From Planctomycetota bacterium (lineage in GTDB: Bacteria > Planctomycetota > Phycisphaerae > FEN-1346), in the NCBI GenBank assembly GCA_026386995.1, contig JAPLMO010000506.1:1-13723 (forward strand): a stretch of 13,723 nt of DNA. The letters run 5' to 3'. Positions 1 through 5,959 of the stretch are shown one piece after another. Below the pieces are notes generated by a model. The model saw only the letters and a program-made list of their open reading frames with translations. It ran no database searches and was not told the origin of the DNA. Numbering within the stretch: position 1 is the stretch's first letter; every line of letters begins with the position of its first letter. Made by a program: the position numbers and the translations under genes.

Positions 1-54
1 CGGCCGCCTGCCGCTACCACAGCATGGGCGGCCACATGGGGCCGCCCCTACGAC
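1..54. repeat. Left copy of 54-bp flanking direct repeat
   Basis: This segment recurs at 589-642 with a few substitutions, and the two copies bracket the hairpin array. It begins CGGCCGCCTGCC and contains GCATGGGCGGCCACATGGGG. Bases 26-47 can form a perfect 8-bp hairpin, GGGCGGCC with GGCCGCCC around ACATGG. Because the window starts at base 1, the repeat may extend further left. No ORF crossing it resembles a protein I recognise. Confidence 0.85.
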
Positions 55-79
55 GGCGCGCTGAACGGGTCTCGCGTAG

Positions 80-101
80 GGGCAGCCCTACGTGGCTGCC
101 C
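80..101. repeat. Perfect 8-bp hairpin related to the one at 26-47
   Basis: GGGCAGCC (80-87) pairs with GGCTGCCC (94-101) around the six-base loop CTACGT. Compared with the hairpin at 26-47 (GGGCGGCC/GGCCGCCC), one base pair has changed on both arms, G-C to A-T, so pairing is kept. A TTTT run at 105-108 follows on the plus strand, so it could act as a weak terminator, although no upstream gene is visible. Confidence 0.7.
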
Positions 102-146
102 GTCGTTTTGCTGCCGCGCGTAAGGCGCTCCCCGGCCCCGCTCCTT

Positions 147-578
147 CATCCCCCGGCAGTGCCGGGGGTTTGGCGCGCCCGCGAACAAACCCCCCGCACC
201 GCGGGGGGATAGGCATCGCGCGTGCGCCTCCCCCTCGCCCGCCGACCGCATCAGTGCCACGGCATCCCCCGGCAGTGCCGGGGGTTTGCTGCCGCGCGAG
301 GCTCGCCCCGGCCGCCACGGCATCCCGCAGCAGTGCCGGGGGTTTGGTGCCGCGCGAGGCTCGCCCCGGCCGCCACGGCATCCCGCAGCAGTGCCTGGGG
401 TTTGGCGCGCCCGCGAACAAACCCCCCGCACCGTGGGGGGATGGTCATCGCGAGTGCGCCTCCCCCTCGCCCGCCGCCCGCATCAGTGCCACGGCATCCC
501 CCGGCAGTGCCGGGGGTTTGGTGCCGCGCGAGGCTCGCCCCGGCCGCCACGGCATCCCCCGGCAGTGCCGGGGGTTTG
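147..578. repeat. 232-bp tandem repeat with hairpins on a 58-bp lattice
   Basis: Six copies of a 19-bp hairpin (type A, CCCCCGGCAGTGCCGGGGG or variants) start at 150, 266, 324, 382, 498 and 556. All intervals are 58 or 116 bp. Two type B hairpins (CCCCCCGC/GCGGGGGG, loop ACC) start at 190 and 422, exactly 40 bp after an A copy. Read on the minus strand, B has the same layout as A (an AT step, the C-run stem, then TTTG), so A and B form head-to-head inverted pairs. The higher unit A-B-A-A is 232 bp; one full copy and about 0.85 of a second are present. The A stems at 324 and 382 carry unpaired mutations. This resembles REP/BIME-type extragenic arrays. There are no unique spacers, and no transposase gene is in the window. 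Confidence 0.85.
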
Positions 579-588
579 TTTCATGCGT

Positions 589-642
589 CGGCCGCCTGCC
601 GGTTGCACAGCATGGGCGGCCACATGGGGCCAGCCCTACGAC
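589..642. repeat. Right copy of 54-bp flanking direct repeat
   Basis: This aligns without gaps to 1-54, with differences mainly around bases 601-606 and 634-635. The hairpin seen at 26-47 is preserved on its 5' arm (GGGCGGCC, 614-621), but the 3' arm reads GGCCAGCCC and no longer matches perfectly. Having this repeat at both ends of the hairpin array suggests the locus was duplicated, inserted or amplified as a unit. Confidence 0.8.
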
Positions 643-755
643 GCTGTGCCATCACGGGCTTTCCTGAGCAGGGGGGCGCCATGGTTGTTCGGACACGCGC
701 CCGTTGAAATGGGCGGAACCAAACGGCCGGGCCGTTGGCCGAATCCCGACCTCAT

Positions 756-794
756 GGCTCAGGCACGACTGCCAAAATGGCAGTCCCTGAGGCC
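756..794. repeat. Imperfect hairpin
   Basis: The upper stem is ACTGCCA (768-774) with TGGCAGT (778-784) around an AAA loop. The lower stem is CTCAGG (758-763) with CCTGAG (786-791), with a possible bulged continuation. The 3' side contains GTCCCTGA (783-790), which is the reverse complement of bases 820-827 in the next hairpin, so the two structures could compete for pairing. Confidence 0.6.
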
Positions 795-817
795 GCCGAG
801 GGGGGCGAACCACCTGA

Positions 818-889
818 AATCAGGGACAGCGCCAGGCCGCCCGGGCCGCCGGCCCGGCCCGCCGAAACCGCCTGGCGCTGTCCCTGATT
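818..889. repeat. Long nested inverted repeat with 20-bp perfect arms
   Basis: Bases 818-837 are the exact reverse complement of 870-889, giving a 20-bp perfect stem containing CAGGGACAGCGCCAGG. Inside lies a second stem, CCGGGCC (841-847) with GGCCCGG (851-857). The element is about 72 bases and very GC-rich. It has no T-run directly after it on the plus strand (ATTG follows, then TTTT at 891-894). It may be a palindromic interspersed repeat; that needs a genome-wide copy count. Confidence 0.8.
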
Positions 890-1075
890 GTTTTGGGGGC
901 GCCGGAAGGGGCGCCGGGGAATCACGACCACTCCAGTCGTATATAGTATAGTATATAATGGCCGGTGGTGAAAACCCCTTCGGCGGCCTCCGGAGGTATC
1001 AAGTTCCGATCAAAAGCGCGTAAGAAGTGTCAAAAACCAGTAAAAAAGCGCCTTGCCCATCTTACCAAACGACGC

Positions 1076-1110
1076 AAAAACGGCCTTGGCGCTAGCGCCA
1101 AGGGGGTTTT
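1076..1110. terminator. Candidate bidirectional intrinsic terminator
   Basis: A perfect 20-bp palindrome, CCTTGGCGCTAGCGCCAAGG (1084-1103), can fold as an 8-bp stem with a CTAG loop. It is preceded by AAAAAC (1076-1081) and followed by GTTTT (1106-1110), giving the A-tract/stem/T-tract shape of a bidirectional terminator. AGCGCC at 1047-1052 could pair with the 5' arm (GGCGCT, 1088-1093) as an alternative. No annotated gene ends immediately upstream, so its role is uncertain. A dimeric protein binding site is the main alternative. Confidence 0.5.
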
Positions 1111-1193
1111 GGGTCCCGCGCGGCGTAAAAAGCGCCCGTTTTCGCCCTCCGGCGTATACTAAAGTGAACGCGATATATTTCGCTACTAAAGGC

Positions 1194-1199
1194 TATAAT
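1194..1199 (+). promoter_or_regulatory. Possible -10 element for the oxidoreductase gene
   Basis: A consensus TATAAT lies about 125 bases upstream of the chosen ATG at 1324. No recognisable TTGACA-like hexamer lies 16-18 bases before it, so this is weak. It is the best -10 match I saw upstream of the gene. Confidence 0.25.
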
Positions 1200-1323
1200 C
1201 CTCGCCAAGGCGGGTCTCCGGCATGTCTGGCTGCGCGGGCTCGGCATCTTGGGAGCGAGTGGCTTTTGGGCGGGTAGTTTGCCGAGTTGCGGGGTTTAAC
1301 CTGTGAACCAGGAGGCAGAGACC

Positions 1324-2688
1324 ATGTTCCATCGCGTTACCCGCAGAATGTTTCTGAAGGGCACGGCCGCAACGGCCGGGTTGACCGTTCTTGGCGGCTC
1401 ATCGCGCGCCGGGGCCTACGAGGCCAACCAGAAACTCAACTGTGCCAACATCGGCGTTGGCGGCCAGGGAGGATCGCACTTGGGGCCGGCGGCAGGGGAG
1501 AACCTCATCGCCATCTGCGATGTTGACGGCAACACCCTGGCCCGCGTGGCCCAAAGGTACCCGCAGGCCAGGAAGTTCGCCGACTACCGGCAGTTGTTCG
1601 ACGAGATGGGCAAGTCCATCGACGTGGTGTTTGTGGCCACGCCCGATCACCATCATTTTCCGGCGTCGCTGGCGGCCCTCCAGCGCGGCAAGCACGTATA
1701 CTGCGAAAAGCCGCTGACGCACTCGATATGGGAGGCCCGCACGCTCGCGCTCGAGGCCCGCAAGGCCAAGGTCGCCACGCAGATGGGCAACCAGGGCCAG
1801 GCCTCGGAAGGCCGGCGGCGGCTGTCCGAGTTCATCTGGGCGGGGGCGATCGGCAAGGTCACCGAGGTCCACATCTGGACCGACCGGGCGGCAGGCTGGT
1901 GGCCGCAGGGACGCAACCGGCCGACGTACACCGACCCCGTGCCGGGGCGCCTGGCCTGGGACCTGTGGCTGGGCCCGTCGCCGGAGCGGCCGTTCGTATC
2001 GGTCTGGCGCGAGCCGGAGTATCAGAACGAGAAGCACGAGGTGTACCATTCGTTTGTGTGGCGCGGCTGGTGGGATTTCGGCACCGGGGCGCTGGGCGAC
2101 ATCGCCTGCCACGCCATGGACCCGGCCTTCCGCGCGCTGAAACTCACCTCTCCGACGGCCGTGGAGGCGAAGTGCGAGGGTCTCACCAGCGAGATGTTCC
2201 CCCTGTGGTCGATCATCACGTACGAGTACCCCGCGCGCGGCGACATGCCGCCCGTCAAACTCGTCTGGTACGACGGCAAGAAGAAGCCCGAGCGTCCGCC
2301 TGAACTGGAGGCCGACCGCCAGTGGGGCGACAACGGGCAACTCTTTATCGGCGAGAAGGGCAAAATCCTCTACGACCAGGAATCGGGCGGGCGGATCATT
2401 CCCGAATCGAAGATGGAGGACTTCAAGAAGAACCTGCCGCCGAAGACGATTCCGCGCTCCCCCGGCCACCACGAGGAATTTCTGCTGGCGTGCAAGGGCG
2501 CCGGGCCGGCCCCGGGCTCGAACTTCGACCATGCCGGGCCGATGACCGAGGCGGCCCTCACGGGGAACCTCGCCATCCGCTTCGGCAAACGCATCGAGTG
2601 GGACGGGCCGAACATGAAGGCGAAAAACTGCCCGGAGGCCGATGCCCTCATCTACCCACAGTACCGGCCGGGGTGGGTGAAGGTTTGA
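1324..2688 (+). CDS. Gfo/Idh/MocA family oxidoreductase with Tat signal
   Basis: Predicted 454-residue NAD(P)-dependent sugar-type dehydrogenase, exported in folded form by the Tat system. The N-terminus carries a twin-arginine motif (TRRMFLKG, residues 6-13), then a hydrophobic stretch and a likely cleavage site near SRAGA (27-31). The Rossmann motif GVGGQG is at about 44-49, the family signature EKPLTH at 128-133, GNQG at 155-158, and the ALGDIACH segment with a likely catalytic His at about 256-263. The ATG at 1324 is chosen because AGGAGG (1310-1315) lies 8 bases upstream; a GTG at 1303 would add seven residues but has no good ribosome site. Exported paralogues of this family are numerous in Planctomycetota and are usually linked to carbohydrate breakdown. 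The substrate cannot be read from the sequence. It appears monocistronic, with 233 bases before the next gene. Confidence 0.93.
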   Translation: MFHRVTRRMFLKGTAATAGLTVLGGSSRAGAYEANQKLNCANIGVGGQGGSHLGPAAGENLIAICDVDGNTLARVAQRYPQARKFADYRQLFDEMGKSIDVVFVATPDHHHFPASLAALQRGKHVYCEKPLTHSIWEARTLALEARKAKVATQMGNQGQASEGRRRLSEFIWAGAIGKVTEVHIWTDRAAGWWPQGRNRPTYTDPVPGRLAWDLWLGPSPERPFVSVWREPEYQNEKHEVYHSFVWRGWWDFGTGALGDIACHAMDPAFRALKLTSPTAVEAKCEGLTSEMFPLWSIITYEYPARGDMPPVKLVWYDGKKKPERPPELEADRQWGDNGQLFIGEKGKILYDQESGGRIIPESKMEDFKKNLPPKTIPRSPGHHEEFLLACKGAGPAPGSNFDHAGPMTEAALTGNLAIRFGKRIEWDGPNMKAKNCPEADALIYPQYRPGWVKV

Positions 2689-2706
2689 GTGTATAATCGG
2701 GCTTGA

Positions 2707-2746
2707 TGGGGAATCTGGACGCCACCCCTATTTCCTGTATTCCCCA
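2707..2746. repeat. 8-bp inverted repeat downstream of the oxidoreductase
   Basis: TGGGGAAT (2707-2714) and ATTCCCCA (2739-2746) are perfect complements around a 24-base loop, 18 bases after the stop codon. It is followed by AAATAATAG rather than a T-run, so it is not a convincing intrinsic terminator. It might stabilise the 3' end or be a small interspersed repeat; a second CCCCATATTCCCC segment follows at about 2762-2774. Confidence 0.5.
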
Positions 2747-2797
2747 AAATAATAGAAGTGTCCCCATATTCCCCGAATAACCCCGAGCGTCAGAGCC

Positions 2798-2840
2798 ACG
2801 GCGTTGACAGCCGACGCCGTACTCTATACCGTAATGGTAT
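2798..2840 (+). promoter_or_regulatory. Possible promoter/operator of the R-M operon
   Basis: A consensus -35 hexamer TTGACA lies at 2804-2809, with a poorer -10 candidate TATACC at 2825-2830 (spacer only 15). Two symmetric elements overlap it: ACGGCGT/ACGCCGT (2798-2804 and 2814-2820), and ATACC-GTAAT-GGTAT (2826-2840), centred over the likely -10/start region. Symmetric sites there could bind an autoregulator; the KilA-N protein of the same operon is a candidate. This is inference from position and symmetry. Confidence 0.35.
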
Positions 2841-2895
2841 GCCTACACTGGACTTGGCCGTAGTCGCCGGCTGCGGAACGGCCTGCACCGTAGGC
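2841..2895 (+). promoter_or_regulatory. Foldable 5' leader of mod
   Basis: GCCTAC (2841-2846) pairs with GTAGGC (2890-2895), and inside it GGCCG (2856-2860) pairs with CGGCC (2879-2883). The structure ends about 11 bases before the ribosome binding site AAGAAGAGG (2907-2915). If the operon starts near 2840, the mRNA would begin with this fold. It matches no riboswitch class I know. Confidence 0.35.
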
Positions 2896-2921
2896 TTGGT
2901 GCCCGGAAGAAGAGGTCTTTT

Positions 2922-5138
2922 ATGCCACGATTGACTGAACAAGAACAGCAAGAGATCATCCGCTTTCTGGAAGCCGACAAGCCCTTGCCCGACAAGTATC
3001 GCTTCCTGCTCTTCGCCGACAAGCGCGAGGTGGAGTTGGTCTGGAACGGCAAGACCAGCGAGGTGAGCAATATCGTCCTGCCGTTTCAGGTGATTGAGCA
3101 GGTGGACGAACCGCGCGCCGAAACGGACACCAAGCGGAAAGATGAGCAGGAACTGCTGTTCGACCTGGACGCTCGCGGCCGCCAACTCAAGGGCTGGACG
3201 AACAAACTCATCTGGGGCGACAACAAACTCATCCTCTCATCGCTGAAGAACGGCCCGCTGCGCGAGAAAATCGAGAAGCAGGGCGGCCTTAAACTGATCT
3301 ACATCGACCCGCCCTTTGACGTGGGCGCTGACTTCAGCATGGACATCGAGATCGGCGACGAAACCTTCACCAAGAAGCCCAACATCCTCGAAGAGATCGC
3401 CTACCGCGATACCTGGGGCAAAGGCGCCGATTCCTTCATCGCCATGATCTACGAACGGCTGATCCTGATGCGGGATTTGCTCGCCGAGGATGGGAGCATT
3501 TATGTGCATTGTGATTGGCGGGTGAACTCATTCATCCGCCTCTTGCTTGATGAAGTCTTTGGTCCCGGCCGATATCGCAACGAGCTGCGGTGGAAAAGGC
3601 AGCCGCCTCGCGGAGCGAAAGCGATTTCGCGGCAGTATGCGAAAAGTTCGGACACAATCCTCTACTACTCTCTTCATGATCGCTATGTGTGGAATCCGCA
3701 GTTCAAGGAATACAGCGCGGAATATGTAAAAGCGAAATTCACCTACAAAGACAAAGACGGTCGCGTGTATCGCATTGACAACATTGGGGACTACTCGGAA
3801 ACATCCATCGCTGAGTTCAGAAAACGCGGGCGCATCTATGACTATCCATCAGGAAAACTCGGCCTCATTCGCTACCTCGACGAAGCGAAAGGCGAAGCGA
3901 TCACCGACATCTGGTTGGACATTGCTGAGGTGAACTCGCAGGCGATTGAAGACACAAAATACGCCACGCAAAAACCCGAATCCCTGCTCGAACGCATCGT
4001 CAAAGCCTCCTCCAACGAAGGCGACCTCGTCGCGGACTTCTTCTGCGGGTCGGGCACCACGGCGGCGGTGGCGGAGAAGCTGGGGCGCAAGTGGATCGTC
4101 GCAGACCTGGGCAAGTTCGGCATCCACACCACCCGCAAGCGGCTCATCGGCGTGCAGCGGCAACTCAAGGCCGAGGGCAAGGACTACCGCGCCTTTGAAA
4201 TCCTCAACCTGGGCAAGTACGAGCGCCAGCATTACATCGGCGTCAATCCCAACCTGCGCGAGGCGGAACAACAGAAGCAACTGGCGGAAAAGGAAGCCGC
4301 CTTCGTCGAATTGATCCTGCGGGCCTACCGGGCCGAAAAGACCGACGGCTTTGCCGCATTCCACGGCAAGAAGGCCGGGCGGCTGGTGGCGGTCGGGCCG
4401 GTCAACCTGCCGGTGACGCGGCTGTTCGTGGAAGAGGTGATCCTGGAATGCCGCAAGAAGCACATCACGCGCGTCGATATTCTGGGCTTTGAGTTCGAGA
4501 TGGGCCTCTTCCCGAACGTGCTGGACGAAGCCCGCGCCAAGGGCATCGACATCGCCCCCAAGTACATCCCCGCCGAGGTTTTTGACAAGCGGGCGGTGGA
4601 AAAGAACCAGGTGGTCTTTCACGACGTGGCGGCCATCGAGGTCAAGCCGCATGTCAAGAAGAACAGCGTGGCGGTGGAACTGACCGACTTTTCGGTGTTC
4701 TACTCGCAGGACTCCATTGCCAACGCCGAGGCGGAGATCAAGAACAAGGGCAGCCGGATCGTGGTGGAGAAGGGCCAGATCGTGAAGGTGAGCAAGGACG
4801 CGAAGGGCATTACAAAACGCGAGGTGCTCACAAAAAAGTGGACGGACTGGATTGACTATTGGGCCGTGGACTTCAACTTTGAGAGCAAGCGCGAGATCGT
4901 CCGCGTGAAAAACGAAGAAAGCGGCGCGTGGGAAGAGCGATGGACGGGGGATTACATCTTTGAAAACGAGTGGCAATCCTTCCGCACCAAGAAAGACCGC
5001 AAGCTGGAACTGACCAGCGTCTTCCAGGAATGCCCGCCGGGGCGGCGCAAACTGGCCGTCAAGGTGGTGGACATCTTCGGCAACGACACCATGACGATCG
5101 TGGCGGTGAGCGTGGGGAAGAACGGAGGGAAGAAGTAA
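2922..5138 (+). CDS. mod: Type III-like DNA methyltransferase (Mod), beta class
   Basis: Predicted 738-residue S-adenosylmethionine-dependent DNA methyltransferase, probably adenine-N6, which sets the specificity of the restriction system. The catalytic motif DPPF is at residues 129-132 and the cofactor motif FCGSG at 374-378, preceded by [11 protein letters not shown]. Catalytic motif before cofactor motif is the beta-class order shared by Type III Mod proteins. The region between them (about 200-350) should be the target-recognition domain and is clearly AT-richer than its flanks. About 330 residues follow the methylase core with no motif I can name; they may bind Res. DPPF replaces the commoner DPPY, a conservative change expected to be active. 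The start is supported by AAGAAGAGG six bases before the ATG. Its stop shares one base with the next start (TAATG). A standalone N6 methylase is possible, but the res gene downstream argues against it. Confidence 0.9.
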   Translation: MPRLTEQEQQEIIRFLEADKPLPDKYRFLLFADKREVELVWNGKTSEVSNIVLPFQVIEQVDEPRAETDTKRKDEQELLFDLDARGRQLKGWTNKLIWGDNKLILSSLKNGPLREKIEKQGGLKLIYIDPPFDVGADFSMDIEIGDETFTKKPNILEEIAYRDTWGKGADSFIAMIYERLILMRDLLAEDGSIYVHCDWRVNSFIRLLLDEVFGPGRYRNELRWKRQPPRGAKAISRQYAKSSDTILYYSLHDRYVWNPQFKEYSAEYVKAKFTYKDKDGRVYRIDNIGDYSETSIAEFRKRGRIYDYPSGKLGLIRYLDEAKGEAITDIWLDIAEVNSQAIEDTKYATQKPESLLERIVKASSNEGDLVADFFCGSGTTAAVAEKLGRKWIVADLGKFGIHTTRKRLIGVQRQLKAEGKDYRAFEILNLGKYERQHYIGVNPNLREAEQQKQLAEKEAAFVELILRAYRAEKTDGFAAFHGKKAGRLVAVGPVNLPVTRLFVEEVILECRKKHITRVDILGFEFEMGLFPNVLDEARAKGIDIAPKYIPAEVFDKRAVEKNQVVFHDVAAIEVKPHVKKNSVAVELTDFSVFYSQDSIANAEAEIKNKGSRIVVEKGQIVKVSKDAKGITKREVLTKKWTDWIDYWAVDFNFESKREIVRVKNEESGAWEERWTGDYIFENEWQSFRTKKDRKLELTSVFQECPPGRRKLAVKVVDIFGNDTMTIVAVSVGKNGGKK

Positions 5139-5959
5139 TGGCGAAGATCAAGGTTCTGAGCAAAGAGATCACGATCCAGACGCGGGGCGAAGAGGACTAT
5201 ATCAGCCTCACCGATATTGCCCGCTACAAAGACGCGGAGCGCACTGACTATATCATTCAGAACTGGCTGCGGAACCGCAACACGATCGAGTTCCTGGGAA
5301 TCTGGGAGCAACTGAACAACTCCGGTTTTAATCCCATCGAATTCGATGGGATTAGAAAGCAGGCCGGACTCAACAGTTTCATCCTGACCGCCAAGCGCTG
5401 GATCGCAGCGACCAACGCCATTGGATTGATTTCCAAGGCAGGCCGCTATGGCGGCACTTACGCCCATAAGGATATCGCTTTCGAGTTCGCCTCCTGGGTC
5501 TCAGTCGAGTTCAAACTCTACCTCATCAAGGAATTCCAGCGGCTCAAGGACGAGGAACTGAGGCAACTGGGCTGGGACATCCGGCGCAATCTGGCCAAGA
5601 TCAACTACCGGATCCACACCGACGCGATCAAGGAGAACCTTGTGCCGCCCGAACTGAGCGCGCGCCAAACCAACCTGGTTTACGCCACGGAGGCGGACGT
5701 GCTGAACATGGCGCTCTTCGGCATGTCCGCGAAGGAGTGGCGCGACAAGAATCCGGGCAGGAAAGGCAATATCCGGGACGATGCGGATATGTCGCAACTC
5801 GTGTGCCTTTCCAACCTGGAAAACCTGAACGCCATGCTCATCCGGGAGAACCTGCCGCAGGCCGAACGGCTACGCAAGTTGAACCAGATAGCCATTCATC
5901 AGATGAGACTGCTGACCGACAGCCCGGGCATCAGGCGGCTTGAGGGAAAGGATAAATAA
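5138..5959 (+). CDS. KilA-N domain protein inside the R-M operon
   Basis: Predicted 273-residue cytoplasmic protein. Residues about 20-140 match the KilA-N DNA-binding fold: YISLTDIARYKD, the WLRNRNTIEFLGIWE helix, then WIAATNAIGLISKAGRYGGTYAHKDIAFEFASW. The C-terminal half (about 150-273, with NMALFGMSAKEWRD and KGNIRDDADMSQL) recurs in bacterial KilA-N proteins as I remember them, but has no defined function. KilA-N is best known from phage and large DNA virus proteins and is common in bacterial accessory regions. The start is the ATG sharing its A with the mod stop, with GGAGG at 5124-5128; an in-frame upstream extension would overlap mod and is rejected. Its position between mod and res, coupled at both ends, suggests it is made in fixed proportion with them and regulates, assists or restrains the system. 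That role is inferred. Confidence 0.88.
   Translation: MAKIKVLSKEITIQTRGEEDYISLTDIARYKDAERTDYIIQNWLRNRNTIEFLGIWEQLNNSGFNPIEFDGIRKQAGLNSFILTAKRWIAATNAIGLISKAGRYGGTYAHKDIAFEFASWVSVEFKLYLIKEFQRLKDEELRQLGWDIRRNLAKINYRIHTDAIKENLVPPELSARQTNLVYATEADVLNMALFGMSAKEWRDKNPGRKGNIRDDADMSQLVCLSNLENLNAMLIRENLPQAERLRKLNQIAIHQMRLLTDSPGIRRLEGKDK

Larger units (their letters stand above)
643..1323. other. Gene-free structured intergenic region
   Basis: I find no protein gene here that I can support. The ORFs are short, strongly basic or proline/arginine-rich, and cut across strong inverted repeats. Contents in order are a 7-bp inverted repeat AACGGCC-G-GGCCGTT (722-736), hairpins at 756-794 and 818-889, a short AT-rich block (about 940-959), a terminator-shaped palindrome (1076-1110), a direct repeat of GTAAAAA(A)GCGCC (about 1040-1052 and 1126-1136), and a TATAAT hexamer at 1194-1199. 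The promoter of the downstream oxidoreductase should lie in the last 130 bases. Confidence 0.6.

Noticed and set aside
147..578. CRISPR array
   Set aside because: Intervals between hairpins are copies of each other rather than unique spacers, unit lengths are wrong, and there is no cas gene in the window.
1..642. Transposon or insertion sequence bounded by the 54-bp repeats
   Set aside because: The repeats are direct rather than terminal inverted, there is no transposase ORF inside, and no target-site duplication can be shown because the left edge is the window boundary.
92..951. Several long overlapping ORFs in the repeat locus (for example 92-667, 222-707, 286-951 on +)
   Set aside because: They are open because the DNA is GC-rich and repetitive. 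The predicted proteins are low-complexity Pro/Arg/Gly repeats open in several frames at once, with no ribosome site or recognisable domain.
965..1162. 65-residue basic ORF
   Set aside because: It runs through the terminator-shaped palindrome at 1076-1110, has no clear ribosome site and no family resemblance; its basic character follows from AAA/CGC-rich DNA.
1303..1323. GTG start for the oxidoreductase
   Set aside because: The AGGAGG ribosome site lies between this GTG and the ATG at 1324 and is well spaced only for the ATG; the Tat motif is also better placed from the ATG.
1399..2532. Long antisense ORF over the oxidoreductase gene, and similar ones over mod (3849-4976 -), res (5899-7293 -) and hss (9975-11594 +)
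   Set aside because: Each is a shadow of a strongly supported gene in GC-rich DNA; the translations show no conserved motifs.
2692..2697. TATAAT just after the oxidoreductase stop as a promoter for mod
   Set aside because: It lies about 225 bases before mod with no matching -35 hexamer, since the 17 bases before it are coding. The TTGACA at 2804 is a better candidate.
4970..5137. Upstream in-frame extension of the KilA-N gene
   Set aside because: It would overlap mod by about 170 bases; the ATG at 5138 has a strong GGAGG and gives the normal N-terminus of the family.
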